This document shows positions 16,897 through 24,976 of a DNA stretch of 45,626 nucleotides, in pieces. The translations under genes and the position numbers were made by a program. The stretch comes from Clostridia bacterium (GTDB lineage Bacteria > Bacillota > Clostridia > Oscillospirales > CAG-272), in NCBI GenBank assembly GCA_017472285.1, contig JAFUQQ010000054.1, positions 1 through 45,626 on the forward strand, written 5' to 3'. Under the pieces are notes generated by a model. That model ran no database searches and was not told the DNA's origin. It saw only the letters and a program-made list of their open reading frames with translations. Position 1 is the stretch's first letter; every line of letters begins with the position of its first letter.

Positions 16897-17442
16897 TCAG
16901 TCGGCAAGAATGGCACGACGGATCTCTGCGGATTTTTCACAGTCATAAAGAACTTCGATCAGAGCAAGAGCGAAATCCGTTGCAACACCGGCACCCGCGC
17001 CTGTAATGACATTGCCATCGATACAAACGCGCTTTTCGGAGATTCGTGCGCCGGCAAGATAACCTTCAAAACCTGGATAACAGATCGCTTCTTTGTTTTC
17101 GAGATAACCCCGTTTACCAAGAACGAGCGGGGCGGCGCAGATTGCCGCAAGAAAACCTCCGTTTTTATGTACTTCACAGAGAGTCTTGTCCACGATGGCA
17201 TTTTCATCCAGATGTGTCGTGCCAGGAAGTCCGCCGGGGATCACAACCATATCAAAATCAAACGAAACGATATCCTCCGCCTTGGTATCCGCGGTAATGC
17301 GGATACCGTGCGAACCTGTCACAGTGGGACCGCCGACACCCGCCACGGTCACTTCCGCACCCGCGCGGCGAAGAAGATCGACTGCCGTCAGTGCTTCCAC
17401 TTCTTCTGTTCCGTTTGCAAAAAACAAAATAACCTTTTTCAT
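16897..17442 (-). CDS. DJ-1/PfpI (ThiJ-like) family protein
   Basis: This 181-residue flavodoxin-like protein belongs to the DJ-1/YajL group. Landmarks are KKVILFFANGTEEVEAL with the conserved Glu (about residue 14), DMVVIPGGLPG, the nucleophile elbow AAICAAP (Cys about 102) and ITGAGAGVATDFALALIE near the C-terminus. Members are described as protein/nucleotide deglycases, chaperones or glyoxalases; which applies here cannot be told. It lies 22 bases after tmk in an apparent operon. Confidence 0.9.
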   Translation of the reverse strand: MKKVILFFANGTEEVEALTAVDLLRRAGAEVTVAGVGGPTVTGSHGIRITADTKAEDIVSFDFDMVVIPGGLPGTTHLDENAIVDKTLCEVHKNGGFLAAICAAPLVLGKRGYLENKEAICYPGFEGYLAGARISEKRVCIDGNVITGAGAGVATDFALALIEVLYDCEKSAEIRRAILAD

Positions 17443-17464
17443 AAATATTTCAAAATCCTTTCCG

Positions 17465-18139
17465 TTACGACATATCCAGCAGCGTCACCAATTCCGTAAG
17501 GATAGTTTCCGTGATCTCCTCGGGAGTAAGCGGTGCTTTATCACTGTAACAAACGATATTTTTCCAACCCAAACGACCGAGCGCGTACGCCGCCGCCTTA
17601 TGACATTGCTGCATATAGATATCATCCAACTCATGAATATCTTTTGCCTGTCCCGTTTCTGCGCTTCTGCTATCAATGAGCTTTTTCGCGATCTCATATT
17701 TCATATCGAGATAAAATACGGCATCGGGCTGAGGAAGTCCCAGCTTTCCATATTCAAAATCTTCCGCCCAATCGATAAAATCATCCCAATCGTCCCGCTT
17801 GATCTTTGCGAGCTGATAGATCTCGTTGGAGGTCGTATAACGCGTTGCCAGCACGATGCTGTCTGTGCGTTCATAAAATTCTTTCCATTCCTTGTTATAG
17901 GAAGCGTAACGGTCTACCGCATAGAACGAAGAAGCGGCATACGCATTCACTTCCGAGGGTCTTTCACCGAAATCCCCTTGCAGATACATATTGACCAGCG
18001 ACGCGGACGGACTTTTATAATCGGGGAAGGATATGACCTTCACATCTTTCCCCTGTCTGCGGAGTTCTTCCGCAACGATCGCGGTCTGTGTCGTTTTCCC
18101 AGAGCCGTCAAGCCCTTCGATAACGATAAGTTTTCCCAT
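17465..18139 (-). CDS. tmk: Thymidylate kinase
   Basis: dTMP kinase makes dTDP for DNA synthesis. The 224-residue protein starts MGKLIVIEGLDGSGKTTQT with the P-loop. It carries a DRYASY motif (about 93-98), where typical enzymes have DRY/DRF followed by the catalytic stretch. A moderately divergent middle includes DDWDDFIDWAEDFEYGKLGLPQPDAVFYLD. Its sequence places it in the clostridial tmk-like group rather than close to the B. subtilis form. It lies 41 bases after ftsK. Confidence 0.88.
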   Translation of the reverse strand: MGKLIVIEGLDGSGKTTQTAIVAEELRRQGKDVKVISFPDYKSPSASLVNMYLQGDFGERPSEVNAYAASSFYAVDRYASYNKEWKEFYERTDSIVLATRYTTSNEIYQLAKIKRDDWDDFIDWAEDFEYGKLGLPQPDAVFYLDMKYEIAKKLIDSRSAETGQAKDIHELDDIYMQQCHKAAAYALGRLGWKNIVCYSDKAPLTPEEITETILTELVTLLDMS

Positions 18140-18180
18140 AATTTATATTCACCTTTCTGATACTGTTACTCTATCATATG

Positions 18181-21100
18181 TCAAAACGTCTCATTTGTGC
18201 CCGAAGTGTTGTCATCCTCGCGCATCTTCATTTCAAGATATTGTTCGCGCGTAATGAGCACCGAACGCGGACGCTGACCATCGGGCGGACTGACGATACC
18301 ACGTTGTTCCATCATATCAATGATCTTTGCGGCTCTGCCGTAACCGAGCTGAAGTCTTCTCTGGATCAAAGAAGTCGAGATCTTCCCGGATTCCACAGCA
18401 AGCTCGATCGCGCTATCAAGCATCGGATCGGAATCATCCGCGCCGCCATCGGAAATGGAAACAGCACCGCCGCCCTTACCCTTTTTCTGTCCGCAGGATT
18501 CCGCGGCTCTATTGATCTGCGCCATAACTTCATCGGAATACGCCGCGCCCTGCGATTGCGCCTTGATAAAACCAACGATTTCTTCAATTTCCGTTTCGGA
18601 AACGAAAGAACCTTGTACACGAATCGGTTTGGAAGCGCCAACGGGGGCATAAAGCATATCACCGCGTCCGATCAGTTTTTCCGCGCCCTGCGCATCGATG
18701 ATGGTACGGGAGTCAATCTGAGAAGCAACGGTAAATGCGATTCTCGAAGGAATATTCGCCTTGATAAGACCCGTGATAACGTCAACGGAAGGTCTTTGCG
18801 TACCAATCACAAGATGCATACCCGCCGCTCTCGCCTTCTGTGCCAGACGGCAGATCGATGCTTCCACATCGTCCGGCGCGCTCATCATCAGGTCGGCAAG
18901 CTCATCGATAATGATGACGATCTGCGGCAAAAATTCCTTCGTCGGATCATCTGCAATCGCGGCATTGTATTGCGCGATATTTCTCGTATTCTGCGCTTCA
19001 ATGAGTTCAAAACGGCGTTCCATTTCCGTTACAGCCCAATGGAGAGAGCCTGCCGCCTTTTTCGGATCGAAAACGACAGGGACGAGCAGATGCGGAATCC
19101 CGTTATAAATATTGAGTTCGACTTTTTTCGGGTCAATAAGAATCAGTTTGACCTCGTCAGGACGCGCTTTATAAAGCAAGCTGACGAGCAAGCTGTTGAT
19201 ACAAACAGATTTACCCATACCCGTCGCGCCCGCGATCAGAAGATGGGGCATTTTGGCAATATCCAGATAAACGGGTGCGCCCGAAACGTCCATACCCAAA
19301 CAAGTGGTAAGACGGCTCTTGGCATCCATGAAACGCTTGTCCTCGATCAATTCACGGACGTAAACCGTGTTCGTGACTTTGTTCGGCACTTCGATACCGA
19401 TCGCGCTCTTGCCCGTGATGATACCGTCGCTTCTTACACCGCTCGTCGCGAGAGAAAGGGCGATATCGTCGAGCAGATTGGTAATGGAACGTACACGCGT
19501 ACCTGCTGAGGGTTCCAATTCATAACGGGTAACGGTCGGACCTCTCGAAACGTGAGAGATGCTGACGCGGACGTGGAAATTATCCAGCGTCTGAATGATC
19601 TTATCCGCATTTTCGCGCAATTCCAGAGATACGTTTTCATTCGCGCCGTTATCTTCCGGCTCGGAAAGATAATCCAAAGGAGGAAATACGTATTTCGGCG
19701 GCATAGGCATTTCATCGGGAATGTCTTCACCGACGGTTTCGGGGGCTGCCACCATCGGTTCAGGCGGAAGGATCGAGATCTCCTCTGCCGCGGGTGTTTC
19801 CTGTGTTTCCGCGATCAGAACAGCCGTTTCCGAAACTTTCGGCTCAGGCTTCTGCTCCGTTTTTTGTTCGGGCTTCACGGAGAGCACTTTCTTTTCGGGT
19901 GTGATCTTTTCCGCAAAAACAAGTCTTCTCGTTGGTCTTACGGGAGATTTTTCACTGCCGTCATCCGAAGGCATTTCTCTGCGCGCAGGCATTTCAAAAA
20001 TATTTTCATCCTCGACCTGCATCTGCGCCGCACCTGCGCTCTCGCCAATCCCTTTCGTATGAGGAGAAACCTTCTTTTTCGTCTGAGCTTCCGTATGTGT
20101 GAAGAAACGTTCCTCCTGATCGATACTGCGGGTCAAGATCGCCTGTTCCCTGTCGTCGCGTTCCGCGCGTTCGGGGATTTCTTTTTCTTTATAAGCATCC
20201 GCTTGCGCCTTGGCAGTCAGAACGTCTTCGGAAACCGTCTTTTCCGCTCTGCCGAATTCCGCGTCTTCCGCAAAAATTTCGCTGTCGATGGAAGCGGCGC
20301 GTTTTCTTGGATGTTCTTCTTTTTTCGGAGGAATCGTGGCTTCCTCTGCCGCAGTTCTCGGACGGCGCACTTCTTCGGTGCGCGGTTTTGCGCGATGTAC
20401 GTCTTCCCACTGTTCATATACGGGTTCCGTATCCGTTTTTTCCGCGCGTGATCTTTCTTTTTTCGGATTTTCCGTTTCTGTTTGTTTCTGTACCTTTTCC
20501 TGCATCTGCAAACGGCGTTTATCTTTGCTCAGGCGAAGGTAAAAACGGATCCTTTGCATACATTCGCTGGGGGTCAGACCGAAAAGCGTCATCAGGAAAA
20601 TCGAAAGCATCAGAATACCAAAGATCATCGTTCCCGGATAACCGACCACACAAAGCAAAGCAGACGCGAAAAATCCGCCGAAGAAACCGCCGCCTTTATA
20701 AGCGATGCCACCCGGGAAAAGCGTCTTGAGATTTTCCCATGCGAACGCAGTTTCAAAGGTATATTTGGGCAATTTCGCGGCAAGGGACCAGATCGCATGG
20801 AGCAAAACGGAAGCCACGATCAGCGTAAAGATCGAAACGATATATTTATATTTGACCGCGCCCGATACCACGTCGCGTTTCCAGAAAAGCGCGAGCTGAA
20901 GCAAAAGCAAAGGAATCAGGACTGCACCCAAACCGAAAAGCCCGAAGCAGCCGTCCGCGATCACTTTACCCAGAATACCAACATCATTTCTGAAAACAAA
21001 ACAAACGGTGATAAAAAGCGCGATCACAGCCAGCAAGATCATTACAAGCTGATTTCCCGTTGAAGAAGGATCGTTTTCCTTTTTCTTCACAACCGCCTTA

Positions 21101-21264
21101 TTTTTGACCGGCTCATTCAGAGAAAGAGGTTCTTTCTCTGCTGTCTTTTTTGCAGAGGAAGTTTTTTTCGCCGTAGACGCATTGCCGCTTTTTTTCTTTT
21201 GCGGACGTTCATTTTCCTCCTCAGCGCGTTGCTTCGCGCCGTTTTTCTTTTTTTCTGTTGCCAA
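18181..21264 (-). CDS. DNA translocase FtsK/SpoIIIE
   Basis: This 1027-residue membrane-bound hexameric motor pumps chromosomal DNA through a closing septum in division or sporulation. A Lys-rich N-tail (1-70) is followed by four membrane segments (about 72-91, 104-128, 141-160, 196-229). A long charged linker (240-540) leads to the motor: alpha domain from about 545, Walker A GATGMGKS (679-686) and Walker B in VIIIDELADLMM. A C-terminal winged-helix gamma domain (about 950-1020, with LIQRRLQLGYGRAAKIIDMME) reads orienting sequences. The start is TTG at 21264 with AAGGAGGAG 6 bases upstream. Whether it serves division or the spore septum cannot be decided. Confidence 0.96.
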   Translation of the reverse strand: MATEKKKNGAKQRAEEENERPQKKKSGNASTAKKTSSAKKTAEKEPLSLNEPVKNKAVVKKKENDPSSTGNQLVMILLAVIALFITVCFVFRNDVGILGKVIADGCFGLFGLGAVLIPLLLLQLALFWKRDVVSGAVKYKYIVSIFTLIVASVLLHAIWSLAAKLPKYTFETAFAWENLKTLFPGGIAYKGGGFFGGFFASALLCVVGYPGTMIFGILMLSIFLMTLFGLTPSECMQRIRFYLRLSKDKRRLQMQEKVQKQTETENPKKERSRAEKTDTEPVYEQWEDVHRAKPRTEEVRRPRTAAEEATIPPKKEEHPRKRAASIDSEIFAEDAEFGRAEKTVSEDVLTAKAQADAYKEKEIPERAERDDREQAILTRSIDQEERFFTHTEAQTKKKVSPHTKGIGESAGAAQMQVEDENIFEMPARREMPSDDGSEKSPVRPTRRLVFAEKITPEKKVLSVKPEQKTEQKPEPKVSETAVLIAETQETPAAEEISILPPEPMVAAPETVGEDIPDEMPMPPKYVFPPLDYLSEPEDNGANENVSLELRENADKIIQTLDNFHVRVSISHVSRGPTVTRYELEPSAGTRVRSITNLLDDIALSLATSGVRSDGIITGKSAIGIEVPNKVTNTVYVRELIEDKRFMDAKSRLTTCLGMDVSGAPVYLDIAKMPHLLIAGATGMGKSVCINSLLVSLLYKARPDEVKLILIDPKKVELNIYNGIPHLLVPVVFDPKKAAGSLHWAVTEMERRFELIEAQNTRNIAQYNAAIADDPTKEFLPQIVIIIDELADLMMSAPDDVEASICRLAQKARAAGMHLVIGTQRPSVDVITGLIKANIPSRIAFTVASQIDSRTIIDAQGAEKLIGRGDMLYAPVGASKPIRVQGSFVSETEIEEIVGFIKAQSQGAAYSDEVMAQINRAAESCGQKKGKGGGAVSISDGGADDSDPMLDSAIELAVESGKISTSLIQRRLQLGYGRAAKIIDMMEQRGIVSPPDGQRPRSVLITREQYLEMKMREDDNTSGTNETF

Positions 21265-21305
21265 TGTTTTCTCCTCCTTGTTTCAAAACGTCAAAGCGTA
21301 CCATT

Positions 21306-22127
21306 TCAGCCGAAAACCACAGCAAGTACGCCGATAATCATACAGTAATAAGCAAAAAATCCGAATTTTTCTTTTGCAGAGATATAAGCCAGCAAGCGCA
21401 TGGCAAAAAATCCCGAAACTGCCGCCGCCACCATACCGATCAGATAATATCCGAGCGTTTGTGCCTCAATCCGTGCAGAAAAAGCCTCGGGAATATTCAT
21501 GATATTCGCGCCGAGGATTGCAGGTACAGACATCAGAAATGAAAATCTAACCGCATTTTTTCTGGAAAGTCCGAAAAGCATACCGCCTGAAATCGTAGAA
21601 CCCGAGCGAGAAAGTCCGGGAATGACCGCGAAAAGCTGAAATATTCCCACACCCAACGCACCTCTCGGTGAAAGCTGCGCCTTTTTCTCCTTCCCGGCGA
21701 AACGGTCTGCACAAAGAAGCAGAATCCCATTGAGAAACAGGATTACACCAACGATACGCGTATAACCCGCAATTGCCTCCAAGGTATCTTTCACGAAAAA
21801 GGCGGCAACCAGCGGAAGCGTCGCAAGGATCAGTAGCAAAACCATTCGTTCCATCTCGTTATAGGATGAAAAACGGAAATTTCCGCGAAAAATCTTACCT
21901 GTCAACGTAAAAAAGGCAGGTATGAGCGCAAAAATATCCTTTCTATAGACGGTAAACACAACGATAAGCGTCGCAAGATGCAAAAGAATATCAAAGGATA
22001 GATAGGATTCCGCATTTTCCATACCGAAAAAAGCGTGCGCAAGCGCAAGATGTCCCGAGCTGGAAACGGGTAAAAACTCCGTCAATCCTTGTAAAATTCC
22101 GCATAAGACGGCTTCCCATAAAGTCAT
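21306..22127 (-). CDS. uppP: Undecaprenyl-diphosphate phosphatase (BacA type)
   Basis: This integral membrane enzyme recycles undecaprenyl diphosphate to the lipid carrier used for peptidoglycan and teichoic acid precursors, and gives bacitracin tolerance. The motifs LQGLTEFLPVSSSGHLALAH (near the N-terminus) and the PGLSRSGSTISGG loop are both intact. From ATG 22127 it is 273 residues, the family's usual size. That start has GGAGAG close upstream; the ORF is open to ATG 22208, but the extra 27 residues do not look like the family. The gene ends 41 bases before ftsK. Confidence 0.95.
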   Translation of the reverse strand: MTLWEAVLCGILQGLTEFLPVSSSGHLALAHAFFGMENAESYLSFDILLHLATLIVVFTVYRKDIFALIPAFFTLTGKIFRGNFRFSSYNEMERMVLLLILATLPLVAAFFVKDTLEAIAGYTRIVGVILFLNGILLLCADRFAGKEKKAQLSPRGALGVGIFQLFAVIPGLSRSGSTISGGMLFGLSRKNAVRFSFLMSVPAILGANIMNIPEAFSARIEAQTLGYYLIGMVAAAVSGFFAMRLLAYISAKEKFGFFAYYCMIIGVLAVVFG

Positions 22128-22257
22128 ATGACTCTCCATTCCTCCGAAGAAAAGGACTTCGGAATATAAACTCACCGCCGCGCGAAATTTTATGATTCGA
22201 TTTTTCATGCCTCGGAAGATCGCCTGCGATCTCCCATTACATCATAATATCAAATCA

Positions 22258-22286
22258 ATTATACCATATCTTTTTGAAAAAAACAA
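22258..22286 (-). promoter_or_regulatory. Promoter of uppP (extended -10)
   Basis: On the minus strand TTGTTT (22281-22286) and TATAAT (22258-22263) are 17 bases apart, with TGG before the -10 (extended -10, TGnTATAAT). The implied leader of about 125 bases contains a hairpin AGATCGC/GCGATCT (22217-22232). Confidence 0.6.
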
Positions 22287-22518
22287 CATTTAAAAGATAT
22301 ATATTAAAAAACAAGCTGAAATTTTATGAAGTGGGCGATGCCCACACCGAACTGTTCGCCTCTTTTCCATTTGTCTTCATTCGAATACAGAAAAACGGCG
22401 AGGCTTGAGCTGAGCAAAATCTTTGGCATAAAAAGCGGTGGTATTTTCATTGTATTTCTTTTTTTGGCAATCTATGCAAAATCCAATCATTCTCTTTTTC
22501 GGGAGAGGCATTTTCCCA
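22287..22518. other. Non-coding gap without recognised content
   Basis: This is AT-rich intergenic DNA between the uppP promoter and a palindromic repeat. Short open frames here have no good SD and no recognisable product. I see no structured RNA that I can name. Confidence 0.5.
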
Positions 22519-22702
22519 TAGATGTGAACTTAAGAGATGTTCTCCCCCGCGTGTCATCCTCGAGGGAGCAAGGCGACCGAAGGATCTCGCGGGAAAATGG
22601 TTTTTTCGCCCAGATCCTTCGCTCCTTTCGTATCGAAAGTACGCTCAAGGATGACACCTTCGGTGTCGGGCGCAATGTTGTTTTTCTTAAGTTCACACTT
22701 AT
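22519..22702. repeat. Palindromic repeat, family C (complete copy, MITE-like)
   Basis: The inverted ends GTGAACTTAAGA (22524-22535) and TCTTAAGTTCAC (22685-22696) bound an element that is itself nearly palindromic: TGTCATCCTCGAGGGAGC near the left end against GCTCAAGGATGACA on the right, with two GGATC centres. Positions 34909-35056 carry a second copy, including GACACCTTCGGTGTCGGGC and most of the core, but lacking the left GTGAACTTAAG end. No transposase is encoded. Confidence 0.8.
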
Positions 22703-22798
22703 GAGGCGTTTTACCTCCCGTTTTTCATGAAACATAAGGCAAAAAGAAAATTTTCACAAAAATTTTGCCCTTTTTTGTAAAAATTTTCAAAAAACAAA

Positions 22799-22862
22799 TT
22801 GCATAAATCGTTTTCATGTGATAAAATACGATTGATTAAAAAAACAGCCGCATCAAAGCGGC
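22799..22862 (+). promoter_or_regulatory. Promoter and leader hairpin of the ADP-ribosylglycohydrolase/esterase pair
   Basis: TTGCAT (22799-22804) and TAAAAT (22822-22827) are 17 bases apart. A short hairpin GCCGC ATCAAA GCGGC (22847-22862) sits just upstream of the SD at 22868 and might affect translation. Confidence 0.6.
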
Positions 22863-22877
22863 AGAATGGAGATCAAT

Positions 22878-24002
22878 ATGTATAGAAACAACGATGTGCT
22901 TCAACCCGACAGCTTGGAAGAAATCCTTGCGCTCCGTCCCGAAGGTGCAGACAAAGCTCCCGTTGCGGTCGAAAATCTGGAAAACCGTATGAAAGGCGGT
23001 CTGATCGGCAGATTTGTCGGTTGTATGCTCGGTATTCCCGTAGAAATGTATTCCGTTGCCAATATGCAGGCGCTCGCCCTTGAAAACAATATGGCATTTC
23101 CGCCCGTCAATTATTGGACAGGTACGGATAAACCCGATAAGATCCATTACCGCATCAATAAGAGAACCGAATATCTGCTCCAGAATATCGATAAAGTTGC
23201 CGTTGACGATGATATCACATACGTCATCCTCAATATGCTCCTGCTTGAAAAATACGGCAAGAATTATACCTTGAATGACGTTGCTGAACTTTGGCTCGAT
23301 ATCCTTCCCTACGCTTGCACAGCAGAAGATGAAGCACTCACACAGCTCAAATGCGGTACAAGACCCGAACACGCAGCAAGATTCAATGAATACGTTGAAT
23401 GGATCGGTGCCGCTATCCGTGCGGATGCTTTCGGTTATGCCGCTCCCGGTGATCCCGCGACAGCCGCAAAAATGTCTTATAACGATGCGTATCTCACACA
23501 CCGTAAAAATGGTATCTACGGCGAAATGTTCTGTGCCGCGACCGTTGCCGCCGCTTTCACAGCAAAAACGCCTCTTGATGCCGTCAAAGAAGGCATGAAA
23601 CAGATCCCCCGCGATTCCGATCTCTATAAAGAACTTGAATGGGCACTTTCTTATGAAGGTAAGATCACCAATTATATCCGCGCACGTCAGCTCCTGGACG
23701 AACATTTTGAAGATATGAGCCCCATCCATACCAATAATAATATGTGTGCCATCGTCTTTGCCCTCATCCTCGGCGGAAACGATTACACCAAATGTATCAG
23801 CGATTGCGTTGCGATCGGTCTGGATAACGACTGTACAGGCGCAACCGTCGGCAGTATCGCAGGTGCTTGTCTTGGTTTTGATGCAATCCCTGAATATTGG
23901 TACAAAAACTTCAATAACAGGGTCCGTACATATCTCATCGGTCATGAAGAACTCGCGCTTGATGACGTAATCAATCGTTTCCTCAAGCTCGCACAGAATT
24001 AA
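22878..24002 (+). CDS. ADP-ribosylglycohydrolase-family protein
   Basis: This 374-residue all-helical protein has the ARH fold. Members with Mg-binding aspartates remove ADP-ribose from proteins or split related N-glycosides. Visible motifs are GGLIGRFVGCMLGIPVEM (helix 1; the usual GDALGxPxE aspartate is Arg here), VDDDITYVIL (paired metal aspartates) and GLDNDCTGATVGSIAGACLG (the second metal site, DxD). This variant belongs to a large environmental subfamily of unknown substrate, so a nucleoside or sugar N-glycosidase role is as likely as de-ADP-ribosylation. GGAGA lies 5 bases before ATG 22878, which is preferred over ATG 22866. An esterase follows after 14 bases. Confidence 0.85.
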   Translation: MYRNNDVLQPDSLEEILALRPEGADKAPVAVENLENRMKGGLIGRFVGCMLGIPVEMYSVANMQALALENNMAFPPVNYWTGTDKPDKIHYRINKRTEYLLQNIDKVAVDDDITYVILNMLLLEKYGKNYTLNDVAELWLDILPYACTAEDEALTQLKCGTRPEHAARFNEYVEWIGAAIRADAFGYAAPGDPATAAKMSYNDAYLTHRKNGIYGEMFCAATVAAAFTAKTPLDAVKEGMKQIPRDSDLYKELEWALSYEGKITNYIRARQLLDEHFEDMSPIHTNNNMCAIVFALILGGNDYTKCISDCVAIGLDNDCTGATVGSIAGACLGFDAIPEYWYKNFNNRVRTYLIGHEELALDDVINRFLKLAQN

Positions 24003-24016
24003 AGGAGATATTTCAT

Positions 24017-24772
24017 ATGGCTGTCAATGTTGACGTGATGCTTTTCAAAGCACACGATTATACCGACTCAAAAACAGGCGAAGTTTTTTCCTTGCCTTAT
24101 AGAGTCTATTACCCTTCCGATTATGAAACCAATCCCGAAAAAACCTATCCCATCCTTTTCTTCCTCCACGGTCATGGCGAATGTGGCACGGATAACAAAC
24201 TCCAGATCCGCGTTCTCGAAAAAGAAAACCGCCTGATCGATATGGTCATGGAGCGTGACGATTGTATCATCGTTGCCCCCCAATGCCCTTGCAATCCCAA
24301 ATACGAATGGGTCCCCCTGAATCACGCATGGAGCACAGGCTCCCGTGAACTCACAGAAGAACCCACCATCGGTCTTGCCGCCGCAACAGAACTTCTCAAA
24401 ACCTATCTCATGAGCGGCAGAATCGATCTTTCCCGTGTATACGGCGCAGGTATTTCCATGGGCGGCTACGGCACGTGGGAGCTCATCACACGCAACAGCG
24501 AGCTTTTCGCCGCGGCAATTCCCGTTTGCGGTTCAGGTATTCCCTCTCTCGCATCCCGTCTTACCGACATTGCCATCTGGGCATTCCACGGTACGCTCGA
24601 CCCGACCGTACCCGTCAGCGGTTCCCGCGATATGGTCGCAGCCATTCAGGCGGCAGGCGGTACGAAGATCCGTTACAACGAATTCCCTCGCACTTGGCAC
24701 GATGCATGGATCCCCGCTTACAAGACCGAGGGGCTTGTCGATTGGCTCTTTGCTCAAAGGAAGGACGTTTAA
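24017..24772 (+). CDS. Alpha/beta-hydrolase esterase (carboxylesterase / dienelactone hydrolase type)
   Basis: This 251-residue cytoplasmic protein has the oxyanion motif FLHGHGECG and the nucleophile elbow GISMGGYG (Ser about 151). The acid is in FHGTLDPTVP and the histidine in RTWHDAW. No signal peptide is visible. It resembles the predicted-phospholipase/esterase group often found with polysaccharide-degrading genes. Here it is coupled with an ADP-ribosylglycohydrolase-like gene (SD AAAGGAG in the 14-base gap), suggesting that the two act on one compound, for example an acylated nucleoside or sugar; that is inference. Confidence 0.85.
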   Translation: MAVNVDVMLFKAHDYTDSKTGEVFSLPYRVYYPSDYETNPEKTYPILFFLHGHGECGTDNKLQIRVLEKENRLIDMVMERDDCIIVAPQCPCNPKYEWVPLNHAWSTGSRELTEEPTIGLAAATELLKTYLMSGRIDLSRVYGAGISMGGYGTWELITRNSELFAAAIPVCGSGIPSLASRLTDIAIWAFHGTLDPTVPVSGSRDMVAAIQAAGGTKIRYNEFPRTWHDAWIPAYKTEGLVDWLFAQRKDV

Positions 24773-24830
24773 GAAAACTTTTTGTAAAAATTTTTCTTAA
24801 CAACTTTCAAAAACTTTCCTTGTGGGTGCC
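24771..24830. repeat. Intergenic hairpin repeat, family B
   Basis: AAGAAAACTTTTTGTAAAAATTTTTCTT forms an imperfect palindrome that begins inside the esterase stop codon. The tail AACTTTCAAAAACTTTCCTTG and then GTGGGTGCCTC also occur after 26577. Confidence 0.65.
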
Positions 24831-24850
24831 TCAATATTTATGTTGTGCAA

Positions 24851-24882
24851 AAAAATGCTTCTCAAAAATGAGAAGCATTTTT
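24851..24882 (+). terminator. Terminator of the esterase gene
   Basis: A 14-bp stem (24851-24864 with 24869-24882, loop AAAA) ends in TTTTTTATT. The A-run on the left arm makes it potentially bidirectional, so it could also serve spoIVA from the other side. Confidence 0.85.
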
Positions 24883-24900
24883 TATTATAATAGTCTGCAC

Positions 24901-24967
24901 AAAATAACGTCAGTGCCACCACAGAGCGTTTCTTTTGGTTACTTTTCTTTTCGCAAAGAAAAGTAAC
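24901..24967 (+). repeat. Intergenic repeat, family A (copy 3)
   Basis: The blocks AAAATAACGTCAGTGCCACC, ACAGAGCGTTTCTTTTGG and the 13-bp hairpin 24938-24950/24955-24967 (loop TCGC) match the other copies. It ends 9 bases before the spoIVA stop on the opposite strand, where the hairpin may act as the terminator. Confidence 0.85.
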
Positions 24968-24976
24968 ACGTTCCCC

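Noticed and set aside
22326..22730. Short open frames within 22326-22735
   Set aside because: They run through the family C palindrome and flanking AT-rich DNA, with no SD or recognisable product.
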